5,669 bases of DNA from Chitinophagaceae bacterium (GTDB lineage Bacteria; Bacteroidota; Bacteroidia; Chitinophagales; Chitinophagaceae): the NCBI GenBank assembly GCA_020853515.1, contig JADYYU010000254.1, positions 1 to 5,669 on the forward strand, read 5' to 3'. The first letter of the stretch is position 1. Every line of letters begins with the position of its first letter. The notes beneath the pieces are model-generated. The model did no database searches, was not told the origin of the DNA, and worked only from the letters and a program-made list of their open reading frames with translations. Of the stretch, positions 1 to 5,669 are shown in pieces. A program made the position numbers and the translations under genes.

Positions 1-117
1 AATGAAAGCAGCTATGTAACCCTTGTTGCTCAAAAACTAGCGGAATTAAAGGGCTTGGAAATTGAAGAAGTAGAAAAAGTGACAACATACAACGCTCAAC
101 AACTCTTTAATATCTGA
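1..117 (+). CDS. TatD-family metal-dependent hydrolase, C-terminal end (partial)
   Basis: This is the 3' end of a gene that starts before the window. Frame 1 is open from the first base and stops with TGA at 115-117, giving 38 residues. The peptide begins NESSYV and ends in TTYNAQQLFNI. This matches the usual end of TatD-family TIM-barrel hydrolases: an (R)NEP/S-Y-V segment, then a helix with LAELKG, then T..N...LF. Family members are cytosolic, metal-dependent phosphoesterases reported to act as DNases. The metal-binding His and Asp residues lie upstream and cannot be checked here. The family call rests only on this short tail, so which TatD paralogue it is stays open. No hairpin-plus-U-tract terminator is evident just after the stop. 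Confidence 0.8.
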   Translation, partial: NESSYVTLVAQKLAELKGLEIEEVEKVTTYNAQQLFNI

Positions 118-253
118 CTTTTTGAAAAAAAGGAAAGGTGCCAATGGACTGAAGCTTGATTCTCGGGTGGATAAGAGTGGCGGTTTTGCGAGGCAAATCT
201 CAACTAAATTTTAATTCCTTAGTATTAATTCTTACTTTCGCCTTCCAAATTAA
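118..253. other. Non-coding spacer between the TatD-family gene and tRNA-Ser
   Basis: I see no convincing coding sequence in this 136-base gap. The left half (about 135-195) is noticeably G-rich; the right half (about 200-235) is A/T-rich and probably carries the tRNA promoter. A short T5/A5 inverted repeat at 118-132 has no U-tract and is too weak to call a terminator. Confidence 0.5.
209..240 (+). promoter_or_regulatory. Possible Bacteroidota-type promoter for tRNA-Ser
   Basis: TACTTTCG at 233-240 differs at one fixed position from the Bacteroidota -7 consensus TAnnTTTG and ends 13 bases before the tRNA. A T-rich stretch at 209-212 lies 20 bases further upstream, where the -33 element would be, but it contains no clean TTG. 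The assignment is weak and based on position and consensus only. Confidence 0.3.
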
Positions 254-340
254 GGAGACGTGTCCGAGTGGCTGAAGGAGCACGCCTGGAAAGTGTGTAA
301 ATGGGTAACTGTTTCGAGAGTTCGAATCTCTCCGTCTCCG
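254..340 (+). tRNA. tRNA-Ser (anticodon GGA)
   Basis: The 87-base sequence folds as a class II (long variable arm) tRNA. The acceptor stem is 254-260 (GGAGACG) paired perfectly with 333-339 (CGTCTCC), with discriminator G340. The anticodon stem is 281-285 with 293-297 and contains one G-U pair. The seven-base loop 286-292 is CTGGAAA, placing anticodon GGA at 288-290, which reads UCC and UCU. The variable arm 298-315 can form a stem of about six pairs, including two wobbles, around a GTAA loop. The T stem GAGAG/CTCTC (316-320 with 328-332) encloses the standard loop TTCGAAT. G discriminator, long variable arm and anticodon all agree with serine. The 3' CCA is not encoded, so it would be added by tRNA nucleotidyltransferase. 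Confidence 0.97.
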
Positions 341-384
341 CTTCAGCGTAATGATTATTTTTTTATAACACAATAATTAACTCA

Positions 385-1620
385 ATGATAGACATAAAAG
401 TACCGCCGGTTGGAGAAAGTATCACCGAGGTGACGCTTATCAAATGGCTTAAACAGGACGGTGAATGGGTAGAAAGGGATGAGATCTTGTGCGAACTGGA
501 AAGTGAAAAAGCAACCTTTGAACTAAACGCAGAACAAGCCGGTATTTTAAAACACGCAGCCAAGGAAGGGGATAACCTGAATATTGGTGATCTGGCCTGC
601 AGCATTGACGACAAGGCCGAACGACCGGCTGAATTGCCGAAGCAGGAAGCAAGTCCTGCACCCAAAGCCGCACCGGCATCAGAAACAAAACCTGTAACCG
701 AAGCAAAACCCACGGAAGTGGTCAGCTCAAATCCTGAAGTGAAGATCACTCCTGTAGCCCATAATATTGTGGCCGATAAAAAGCTGGATGTTTCTCAATT
801 GCATGGCAGCGGTTCACTAGGCAAGATTACCAAGAACGATGTGTTGTCATCACTTGAAAAACCCGGAACAGTACCCGGAAAAACGCTGTTTTCACGCGAA
901 GAACCGCGAACGAAAATGAGCAACCTTCGCAAAACAGTCAGCAGACGACTGGTAGAAGCCAAGAATACAACGGCAATGCTTACTACATTTAATGAAGTGG
1001 ACATGGGAGGCATCATGGATCTTCGTACCAAATACAAAGATGCATTTAAAGAAAAACATGGTGTCGGTTTAGGATTCATGAGTTTCTTTACCAAAGCTGT
1101 TTGTATCGCTTTGCAGGAATGGAAAAGCGTGAATGCCTATATCGATGGAGAGGAAATTATTTATCATGAATATTGCGATATTTCTATCGCGGTGAGTGCA
1201 CCTAAAGGGTTGGTAGTTCCTGTCATCAGAAATGCAGAAAGTCTGAGCATGGCAGAAATAGAAAAGGCAGTAGCTGCATTGGCTGCTAAAGCCCGTGATA
1301 ATAAACTGAGCATTGAGGAAATGACCGGAGGGACCTTCACTATTACCAATGGTGGTGTATTTGGTTCACTCATGAGTACGCCGATCATTAATATTCCGCA
1401 ATCTGCTATTTTGGGGATGCATAAAATTCAGGACCGACCGATGGCAATCAACGGACAAGTGGTGATCCGCCCTATGATGTATCTGGCACTCAGTTACGAT
1501 CACCGCATTATCGACGGACGAGAAAGCGTTGGCTTTCTGGTCAGGGTAAAAGAGTTGCTCGAAAATCCTATGCTGCTGCTGGCTGCCCAGGATCCTGCCA
1601 AAATGTTGCTTGAATTATAA
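385..1620 (+). CDS. sucB: 2-oxoglutarate dehydrogenase E2, dihydrolipoyl succinyltransferase
   Basis: This 411-residue protein is the cytosolic core subunit of the 2-oxoglutarate dehydrogenase complex. It moves the succinyl group from the E1-loaded lipoyl arm to CoA in the TCA cycle. Domains in order: one lipoyl domain (about 1-76) with the lipoylation site ESEKATFEL and target Lys42; an Ala/Pro/Glu/Lys-rich flexible linker (about 77-118); a peripheral-subunit-binding domain (about 119-157); and the acyltransferase domain (about 175-411). The last contains TNGG at 321-324 and the catalytic motif HRIIDGRES with His373 and Asp377. The HRIIDGRE..GFLV..KELLE..P run fits succinyltransferases better than pyruvate dehydrogenase E2. 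Length is normal. The start is chosen because the lipoyl domain begins at once (MIDIKVPPVGESI); there is no clear Shine-Dalgarno sequence. The C-terminus runs about eight residues past the usual KELLE..P..LLL ending. No E1 gene (sucA) adjoins it. Confidence 0.95.
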   Translation: MIDIKVPPVGESITEVTLIKWLKQDGEWVERDEILCELESEKATFELNAEQAGILKHAAKEGDNLNIGDLACSIDDKAERPAELPKQEASPAPKAAPASETKPVTEAKPTEVVSSNPEVKITPVAHNIVADKKLDVSQLHGSGSLGKITKNDVLSSLEKPGTVPGKTLFSREEPRTKMSNLRKTVSRRLVEAKNTTAMLTTFNEVDMGGIMDLRTKYKDAFKEKHGVGLGFMSFFTKAVCIALQEWKSVNAYIDGEEIIYHEYCDISIAVSAPKGLVVPVIRNAESLSMAEIEKAVAALAAKARDNKLSIEEMTGGTFTITNGGVFGSLMSTPIINIPQSAILGMHKIQDRPMAINGQVVIRPMMYLALSYDHRIIDGRESVGFLVRVKELLENPMLLLAAQDPAKMLLEL

Positions 1621-1628
1621 GCATCTGT

Positions 1629-2762
1629 ATGTTTGCAGAATCTTATATCACTTCAGCTACGCAAATTTTCAAAGAGTACACTTTGCAGCTCCCTTTGTCT
1701 GTATATCTTCGAAATTATTTTAAATCAAAACGAAACCTCGGTTCGCGCGACCGGAAATATATTGCTGAACTAATGTATGGAATTTACCGTCTTGGACGGC
1801 AAGCCGAACATTTGACGGTCAGGGAACGATTGCTGGCGGGTAGTTTTTTATCAGGTAAACTGCCGCTTCTTTTTTTTGAAAAAACTGATCAGGTACTGGC
1901 CGGTCAGTATCACCTTTCTTTCGCAGAAAAGAAGGCCTTTATCAGCAAGCATTATCAGTTGTCTTTTAAGTTTCCATTTACACTCACTGCTCATATTTCA
2001 GAGGACGAATATCTGGACTATTTATTTCAGCCGTCACAGGTTTTCATACGCATCAGAACCAATGTAAAGCGGATCATCGCGGCGCTGCAAAAGCAGGGAG
2101 TGGTATTTACGGTCATCCATGATCAATGCATCTCCTTACCGGCAAATTCAAAAATGCAGGATCTGTTACCAAATGAAAATGAGTATGCAATTCAGGATTA
2201 TGCTTCGCAGTTAAGCGGTGAGTATTTTAATCCTGTAGCCGGTGAACTATGGTGGGATTGCTGCGCAGCGAGTGGCGGCAAGTCGCTGCTGCTGCTTGAT
2301 AAAAAGGTACCCATCGATTTACTAGTATCAGATATCCGGACTTCTATCATCCAAAATCTGCAGGTTCGATTCCGGAAGTACGGTCACAATAATTATCAGG
2401 CGATGGTGATGGATGTAAGTAAGCACCAGCCATCCCTGCCGTTATTCGACAAAATTATTGCTGATGTACCTTGCAGTGGAGCCGGCACCTGGGGCAGAAG
2501 TCCCGAACAACTCTATTTTTTTAATGCAGAAAAATTAGATTCGTTTCACAAGCTTCAATGTTCGGTACTGCAGCAGGTACTGACACATCTTAAAACGGAT
2601 GCAAGCCTTTACTATTTCACCTGCAGTGTTTTTAAAGAGGAAAATGAGGAGGTTATCAATAGCATCGATAGTGCAGGCTATACAGTGGTACAGCAAAAGC
2701 TGCTAAAGGGCTTTCAGTATGGTGGCGACTGTCTCTTTTTTTGCGAAATCAAAAAGAATTAG
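1629..2762 (+). CDS. rsmB: RsmB-like (NOL1/NOP2/Sun) RNA m5C methyltransferase
   Basis: This 377-residue, SAM-dependent, cytosolic enzyme most likely methylates C5 of a cytosine in rRNA. The N-terminal third (about 1-130) is a helical NusB-like domain; SRDRKYIAELMYGIYR near residues 39-54 is typical of RsmB. The Rossmann methyltransferase domain follows. Motif I is DCCAASGGKS (210-219), which binds SAM. Motif IV is DVPCSGAG (279-286), with Cys282, the product-release cysteine of the family. Motif VI is FTCSVFKEENE (330-340), with Cys332, the expected nucleophile. The catalytic set is therefore intact. It is shorter than E. coli RsmB (429 residues). The NusB-like domain favours RsmB (16S C967) over RsmF or tRNA enzymes, but the target base is inferred from family alone. 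The ATG lies 8 bases after the sucB stop with no ribosome-binding site, suggesting a shared transcript. Confidence 0.88.
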   Translation: MFAESYITSATQIFKEYTLQLPLSVYLRNYFKSKRNLGSRDRKYIAELMYGIYRLGRQAEHLTVRERLLAGSFLSGKLPLLFFEKTDQVLAGQYHLSFAEKKAFISKHYQLSFKFPFTLTAHISEDEYLDYLFQPSQVFIRIRTNVKRIIAALQKQGVVFTVIHDQCISLPANSKMQDLLPNENEYAIQDYASQLSGEYFNPVAGELWWDCCAASGGKSLLLLDKKVPIDLLVSDIRTSIIQNLQVRFRKYGHNNYQAMVMDVSKHQPSLPLFDKIIADVPCSGAGTWGRSPEQLYFFNAEKLDSFHKLQCSVLQQVLTHLKTDASLYYFTCSVFKEENEEVINSIDSAGYTVVQQKLLKGFQYGGDCLFFCEIKKN

Positions 2763-2774
2763 CGTTCTGTGCCT

Positions 2775-2804
2775 GCTTTTCGAAGCCACCCGGTTTAATG
2801 GGTG
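2775..2804. terminator. Tandem small hairpins in the convergent spacer, possible two-way terminator
   Basis: The 52-base gap between the converging methyltransferase and cphA genes contains two adjacent inverted repeats. The first is GCTT-TTCG-AAGC (2775-2786). The second is CACCC paired with GGGTG (2787-2791 with 2800-2804) around an eight-base loop. Position between two gene ends fits transcription termination in both directions. Neither strand has a proper U-tract after the hairpins and the stems are only 4-5 pairs, so the call is tentative. Confidence 0.3.
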
Positions 2805-2814
2805 CTCTTGACTA

Positions 2815-5436
2815 TTATTGAATATCTTCCTCGTTTTTCAGCTTTTGAATATAAGCTAGCGCATCGGTGATTACATCGCTGCAAATCACGATGAATGAAT
2901 CTTTTGGCGCATTTTTGACCGCATGGTCTATGGCTTCCAGTTCTCTTAAAATAACACTGACTTTAATATCCTTGGCAACTTTTGCAATCCCTTCTTTCAG
3001 CAGTTCTACGATATTCTCAACAGTACGTCCTCTCAGGTGTTTGTCTTGCCTGATAATGATTTCATCAAACATCATGGCGGCCATTTCTCCCAGTTCCCGG
3101 ATATCGTCGTCTCGCCGGTCGCCTGTACCGGCAATAATACCGATTTTGTGGGTAGCGTCTACTTTGTCAACATAGGCTTTCAGTACGGTAAATCCTGCAG
3201 GATTATGTGCATAATCGGCCAATACCTGAAAGTTTTTAAACTGAAATAAATTCATCCTGCCCGGAGTTTGCGCCGGACTGGGTATAAAAGTCTGCAAGGC
3301 CTGCCGGATGTCTACTACCGTAAAACCTCGGAGGTATCCTGCCAATACAGCGGGCATAATATTCATGACATTAAATAAAGCTTTGACGCTTTGTGTTAAT
3401 GGTATTGTATGTGCCTTTTCAATCTGAATTTTCCAGGCTCCTTTTTGAATATAAATGAGATCGGTAGATTCGTCGTAAATGGCTGCGATGCCGTTTTTGT
3501 CGCAATGCTCTTTGATACGGCGGCTGTTTGGGTCGCAGCTAAAAAATGCTACTTTACAATCAAGGCCTTCACGCATTTTATACACAAGGTCGTCATCTGC
3601 ATTTAATATCGCATATCCTGAGCGAACCACGCTTTGTGCTACCACCGCTTTTACTCGGGCCAGTTGCTCTACCGTGTCAATACCACTCAGTCCCAGGTGG
3701 TCGGCACTGATATTAGTTATAATGCCAATATCGCATTGATGGAATCCCAGGCCTGCCCGTAAGATTCCACCGCGGGCACATTCCAGAACGGCAAAGTCAA
3801 CAGTTGGATCTTTCAATACAAATTCGGCACTCATAGGGCCGGTGCAGTCGCCTTTCATCATCATCAGATTTTGAATATAAACCCCATCGCTGGTTGTAAA
3901 CCCTACGTTGTGGCCCATACTTTTGACCAGGTGGGCAGTAATTCGGGTAGTGGTTGTTTTGCCATTGGTGCCTGATACGGCAATAATAGGAATACGGGCT
4001 GAAGTGCCGGGTGGGTATAGCATATCGATCACAGGTTCGGCTACATTCCTTGCCAGCCCTTCACTGGGGTCAATATGCATTCTGAAGCCAGGGGCTGCAT
4101 TCACTTCAAGAATAGCGCCGCCGTTTTCTTCAACCGGTGTTGAAAGGTCGCTGGCCATAATATCGATACCGCAAATATCAAGTCCGATAATGCGCGCAAT
4201 CCGTTCTGCCAGAAATATGTTGTTTGGATGTACAAAATCGGTTACGTCGGTAGAAGTGCCGCCTGTGCTAAGGTTGGCAGTGGGTTTTAAAAACAGCGTT
4301 TCACCTTTGGCAAGGACGCTTTCTAAGGTCAGTTCTTTATCGAGTAATATCTTTTCTGTTACTGCATCTACTTTAATTTGTGTCAGTACTTTTTCGTGGC
4401 CAAAGCCGCGACGCGGATCACTGTTCACTGCGTCTATCAGTTGTTGTATCGTGCTGCTGCCGTCGCCTGTAACGCAGGCTGGTGTTCTTTTGGCTGCGCA
4501 AATAAATTTATAATCAATCACCAGTAAACGAAAGTCGAAACCTGTGATGAATTTTTCGCAAATAATTCCTCTGGAATGCTTCCTGGCTATTTCAAAAGCG
4601 AGTAATGCGCTTTCCCAGTCTTTGATATCGGTAGTGGCACCCCGGCCGTGATTGCCATTGATTGGTTTCAACACAATCGGGTAACCAATTTTTTGAACGG
4701 CAGCTTCCAGATCTTCGATATCATAAATGATACGGCCTCTCGGCACCGGTACTTCTGCTGCTTCCAGTATATTTTTAGTGTCTTCTTTATTACAGGCTAT
4801 TTCAACGGCAATATTACTGGTAGTACTGGCAACTGTGGCTTGTATACGACGTTGATTGATACCGTAGCCGAGCTGCACCAGTGAATTTTTATTCAGTCTG
4901 ATCCAGGGAATATTTCGGTTGATCGCTTCTGACACGATGGATCCGGTGCTGGGTCCGAGCCTCACTTTTTCCCTGATCTCGCGCAGCTCCTGAATAAAGG
5001 TCTCCAGATCAAAATCGTCTCCTTCAATCAGTCTTTTGGCAATTTCTACGGAAGCGGTTGCAGTTGCTTTACCTACAGCTTCTTCAACATATGAAAATAC
5101 CACATGGTACACTCCTTCTTTGCTGCTGCTTCGGGTGCGTCCAAAACCGGTTTCCATACCCGCCAGTGTTTGAAGTTCCAGCGCAATATGTTCGATGACA
5201 TGCCCCATCCAGGTACCTTCTTCCACTCGTTTAAAAAAGCCACCTTCTGTGCCTTCGCTGCATCGGTGTGAATACATGGTTGGGAACATGGCTTTGATCC
5301 TTTCCAAAAATCCGGGTATAGTATTGGTGGGCCTTTGCTCCATATCTTCGAGGTCAAGTAGCATCACCACCAGTTTGTGGCGTTTCACACTCCAGTAATT
5401 CGGTCCGTTCATTACTTTTATTTCCAGTATATTCAT
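2815..5436 (-). CDS. cphA: Cyanophycin synthetase
   Basis: This 873-residue, ATP-dependent cytosolic enzyme makes cyanophycin by adding Asp to the poly-Asp backbone and Arg to each Asp side chain. Its length equals that of typical cyanobacterial CphA1. Three regions are visible. The N-terminal domain (about 1-160) contains GPNYWSVKRHKL near the start and the conserved GTWMGHVIEHIALELQ stretch. The ATP-grasp region (about 200-475) has the loop KPINGNHGRG (257-266) and EVNAAPGF (444-451). The Mur-ligase-like region (about 482-873) has the P-loop GTNGKTTTTR (489-498), ECARGGILR (552-560), DYAHNPAGF (741-749) and GDRRDDD (772-778). Both ligase centres look intact, unlike degenerate CphA2-type paralogues. 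The ATG is supported because MNILEIKVMNGPNYWS aligns with the known family start; no Shine-Dalgarno is seen. It converges on the methyltransferase gene. No cyanophycinase (cphB) or isoaspartyl dipeptidase gene adjoins it within the window, and a terminator separates it from the gene upstream. Confidence 0.96.
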   Translation of the reverse strand: MNILEIKVMNGPNYWSVKRHKLVVMLLDLEDMEQRPTNTIPGFLERIKAMFPTMYSHRCSEGTEGGFFKRVEEGTWMGHVIEHIALELQTLAGMETGFGRTRSSSKEGVYHVVFSYVEEAVGKATATASVEIAKRLIEGDDFDLETFIQELREIREKVRLGPSTGSIVSEAINRNIPWIRLNKNSLVQLGYGINQRRIQATVASTTSNIAVEIACNKEDTKNILEAAEVPVPRGRIIYDIEDLEAAVQKIGYPIVLKPINGNHGRGATTDIKDWESALLAFEIARKHSRGIICEKFITGFDFRLLVIDYKFICAAKRTPACVTGDGSSTIQQLIDAVNSDPRRGFGHEKVLTQIKVDAVTEKILLDKELTLESVLAKGETLFLKPTANLSTGGTSTDVTDFVHPNNIFLAERIARIIGLDICGIDIMASDLSTPVEENGGAILEVNAAPGFRMHIDPSEGLARNVAEPVIDMLYPPGTSARIPIIAVSGTNGKTTTTRITAHLVKSMGHNVGFTTSDGVYIQNLMMMKGDCTGPMSAEFVLKDPTVDFAVLECARGGILRAGLGFHQCDIGIITNISADHLGLSGIDTVEQLARVKAVVAQSVVRSGYAILNADDDLVYKMREGLDCKVAFFSCDPNSRRIKEHCDKNGIAAIYDESTDLIYIQKGAWKIQIEKAHTIPLTQSVKALFNVMNIMPAVLAGYLRGFTVVDIRQALQTFIPSPAQTPGRMNLFQFKNFQVLADYAHNPAGFTVLKAYVDKVDATHKIGIIAGTGDRRDDDIRELGEMAAMMFDEIIIRQDKHLRGRTVENIVELLKEGIAKVAKDIKVSVILRELEAIDHAVKNAPKDSFIVICSDVITDALAYIQKLKNEEDIQ

Positions 5437-5454
5437 CAGGTAATATTTTAGAGT

Positions 5455-5482
5455 ACAATATAGAACGGAATCTATTAACCAA
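5455..5482 (-). promoter_or_regulatory. Candidate Bacteroidota-type promoter of cphA
   Basis: Read on the minus strand, TATATTGT (5462-5455) resembles the -7 box TAnnTTTG, matching its TA and TT but not its last two bases. A TTG (5482-5480) lies 17 bases upstream, in the range reported for the -33 box. Transcription would start near 5449, giving a leader of only about a dozen bases before the cphA ATG, common where Shine-Dalgarno sequences are not used. The upstream terminator at 5519-5550 makes a separate cphA promoter here necessary. The exact boxes are inferred. Confidence 0.42.
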
Positions 5483-5518
5483 CAATTATTTGTGGGATTA
5501 AATAAAAATTATGCGCAC

Positions 5519-5550
5519 AAAAAAAACGCTCCGTTTCCGAAGCGCTTTTT
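5519..5550 (-). terminator. Rho-independent terminator of the upstream minus-strand gene
   Basis: On the minus strand, CGCTTCG (5544-5538) and CGGAGCG (5533-5527) form a seven-pair stem with one U-G wobble around a GAAA tetraloop. Eight T residues follow (5526-5519), and an A-rich stretch precedes the stem and could extend it. On the plus strand the wobble becomes a C-A mismatch, so the structure favours the minus direction. It begins about 20 bases after the TAA at 5571, as expected for that gene's terminator, and insulates cphA from it. Confidence 0.85.
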
Positions 5551-5570
5551 ATTATGAAAATCAGTTTAGA

Positions 5571-5669
5571 TTATCGGGTTGTTGTACTGCTAGTTCTGCT
5601 GGCAGGAGTTGGCGTAGAAGCACTGGTGCTTTTTTGCGGAGCTGCACTTGTTTTAGTGCTTGTTGTTGT
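5571..5669 (-). CDS. Unidentified protein, Ser/Thr/Ala/Pro-rich C-terminal tail (partial)
   Basis: Only the last 32 codons and the TAA stop (5573-5571) are in the window; the gene starts beyond the right edge. The visible peptide is low in complexity: mostly Thr, Ser, Ala and Pro with a few Lys, Arg and Gln, and no acidic or bulky hydrophobic residues. Such a tail is probably disordered and positively charged. Similar tails occur on DNA- or RNA-binding proteins and on cell-envelope proteins, so no function can be assigned. The coding strand is supported by the minus-directed terminator just beyond its stop. The opposite strand is also open here, but an ATG at 5554 would sit directly behind the hairpin with no room for a promoter. 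Confidence 0.6.
   Translation of the reverse strand, partial: TTTSTKTSAAPQKSTSASTPTPASRTSSTTTR

Noticed and set aside
118..132. T5/A5 inverted repeat just after the TatD-family stop as a terminator
   Set aside because: The stem is almost all A-T with a three-base loop and no following U-tract, so it is not a credible terminator.
251..258. AAGGAG as a Shine-Dalgarno sequence
   Set aside because: It includes the 5' end of the tRNA acceptor stem and no start codon follows at a suitable distance.
623..740. Repetitive Ala/Pro/Lys/Glu coding stretch as a repeat element
   Set aside because: It is the normal flexible linker after the lipoyl domain of an E2 protein; the DNA shows no exact repeats.
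363..749. Minus-strand open frame (128 codons) overlapping the 5' half of sucB
   Set aside because: It is antisense to the lipoyl domain and linker of sucB; its Ser/Ala-rich composition mirrors the opposite strand and no family is recognisable.
3908..4513. Long open frame (201 codons) on the plus strand inside cphA
   Set aside because: It lies fully antisense to a conserved, full-length cphA and shows no recognisable domain, so it is a shadow of the real gene.
5554..5669. Plus-strand open frame starting MKISLDYR and continuing as a hydrophobic, membrane-like segment to the window edge
   Set aside because: It is the complement of the Ser/Thr/Ala/Pro-rich tail, and such complements naturally read as Val/Leu/Ala/Gly-rich peptides. 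The ATG sits four bases after the hairpin's T-run, leaving no room for a promoter, and the hairpin is oriented to end a minus-strand gene.
5581..5669. Repetitive-looking GTT/GCT/CTT-rich DNA at the right edge as a microsatellite or CRISPR edge
   Set aside because: There is no regular repeat unit or spacer pattern; it is explained by Thr/Ser/Ala codons on the minus strand.

Overview
The window looks like a piece of a Bacteroidota chromosome, probably near the Chitinophagaceae or Sphingobacteria. That placement is an inference from moderate GC content, genes without clear Shine-Dalgarno sequences, a candidate promoter of the TTG / TAnnTTTG type, and the protein families present. No taxonomic search was possible.

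Layout, left to right. Positions 1-117 hold the last 38 codons of a TatD-family metal-dependent hydrolase (+). A 136-base spacer follows, then a complete serine tRNA with anticodon GGA (254-340, +). Forty-four bases later starts sucB (385-1620, +), the lipoylated E2 subunit of 2-oxoglutarate dehydrogenase. Eight bases after its stop begins an RsmB-like (NOL1/NOP2/Sun) RNA cytosine-5 methyltransferase (1629-2762, +), so the two are probably co-transcribed. A 52-base convergent spacer with two small hairpins separates them from cphA (2815-5436, -), a full-length 873-residue cyanophycin synthetase. Upstream of cphA are a candidate promoter and a strong Rho-independent terminator (5519-5550). The terminator belongs to another minus-strand gene, of which only a Ser/Thr/Ala/Pro-rich C-terminal tail (5571-5669) is in the window.

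The genes do not form one pathway. sucB is central metabolism, the methyltransferase is RNA modification, and cphA makes the nitrogen and carbon storage polymer multi-L-arginyl-poly-L-aspartate. The usual partners are not beside them: no sucA next to sucB, and no cyanophycinase or isoaspartyl dipeptidase next to cphA.

I found no previously undescribed system. The best leads are the standalone cphA, the HxxEH motif in its N-terminal domain, and the unidentified low-complexity protein at the right edge. The only gene-free gaps over 100 bases are 118-253 and 5437-5570; none exceeds 300 bases.
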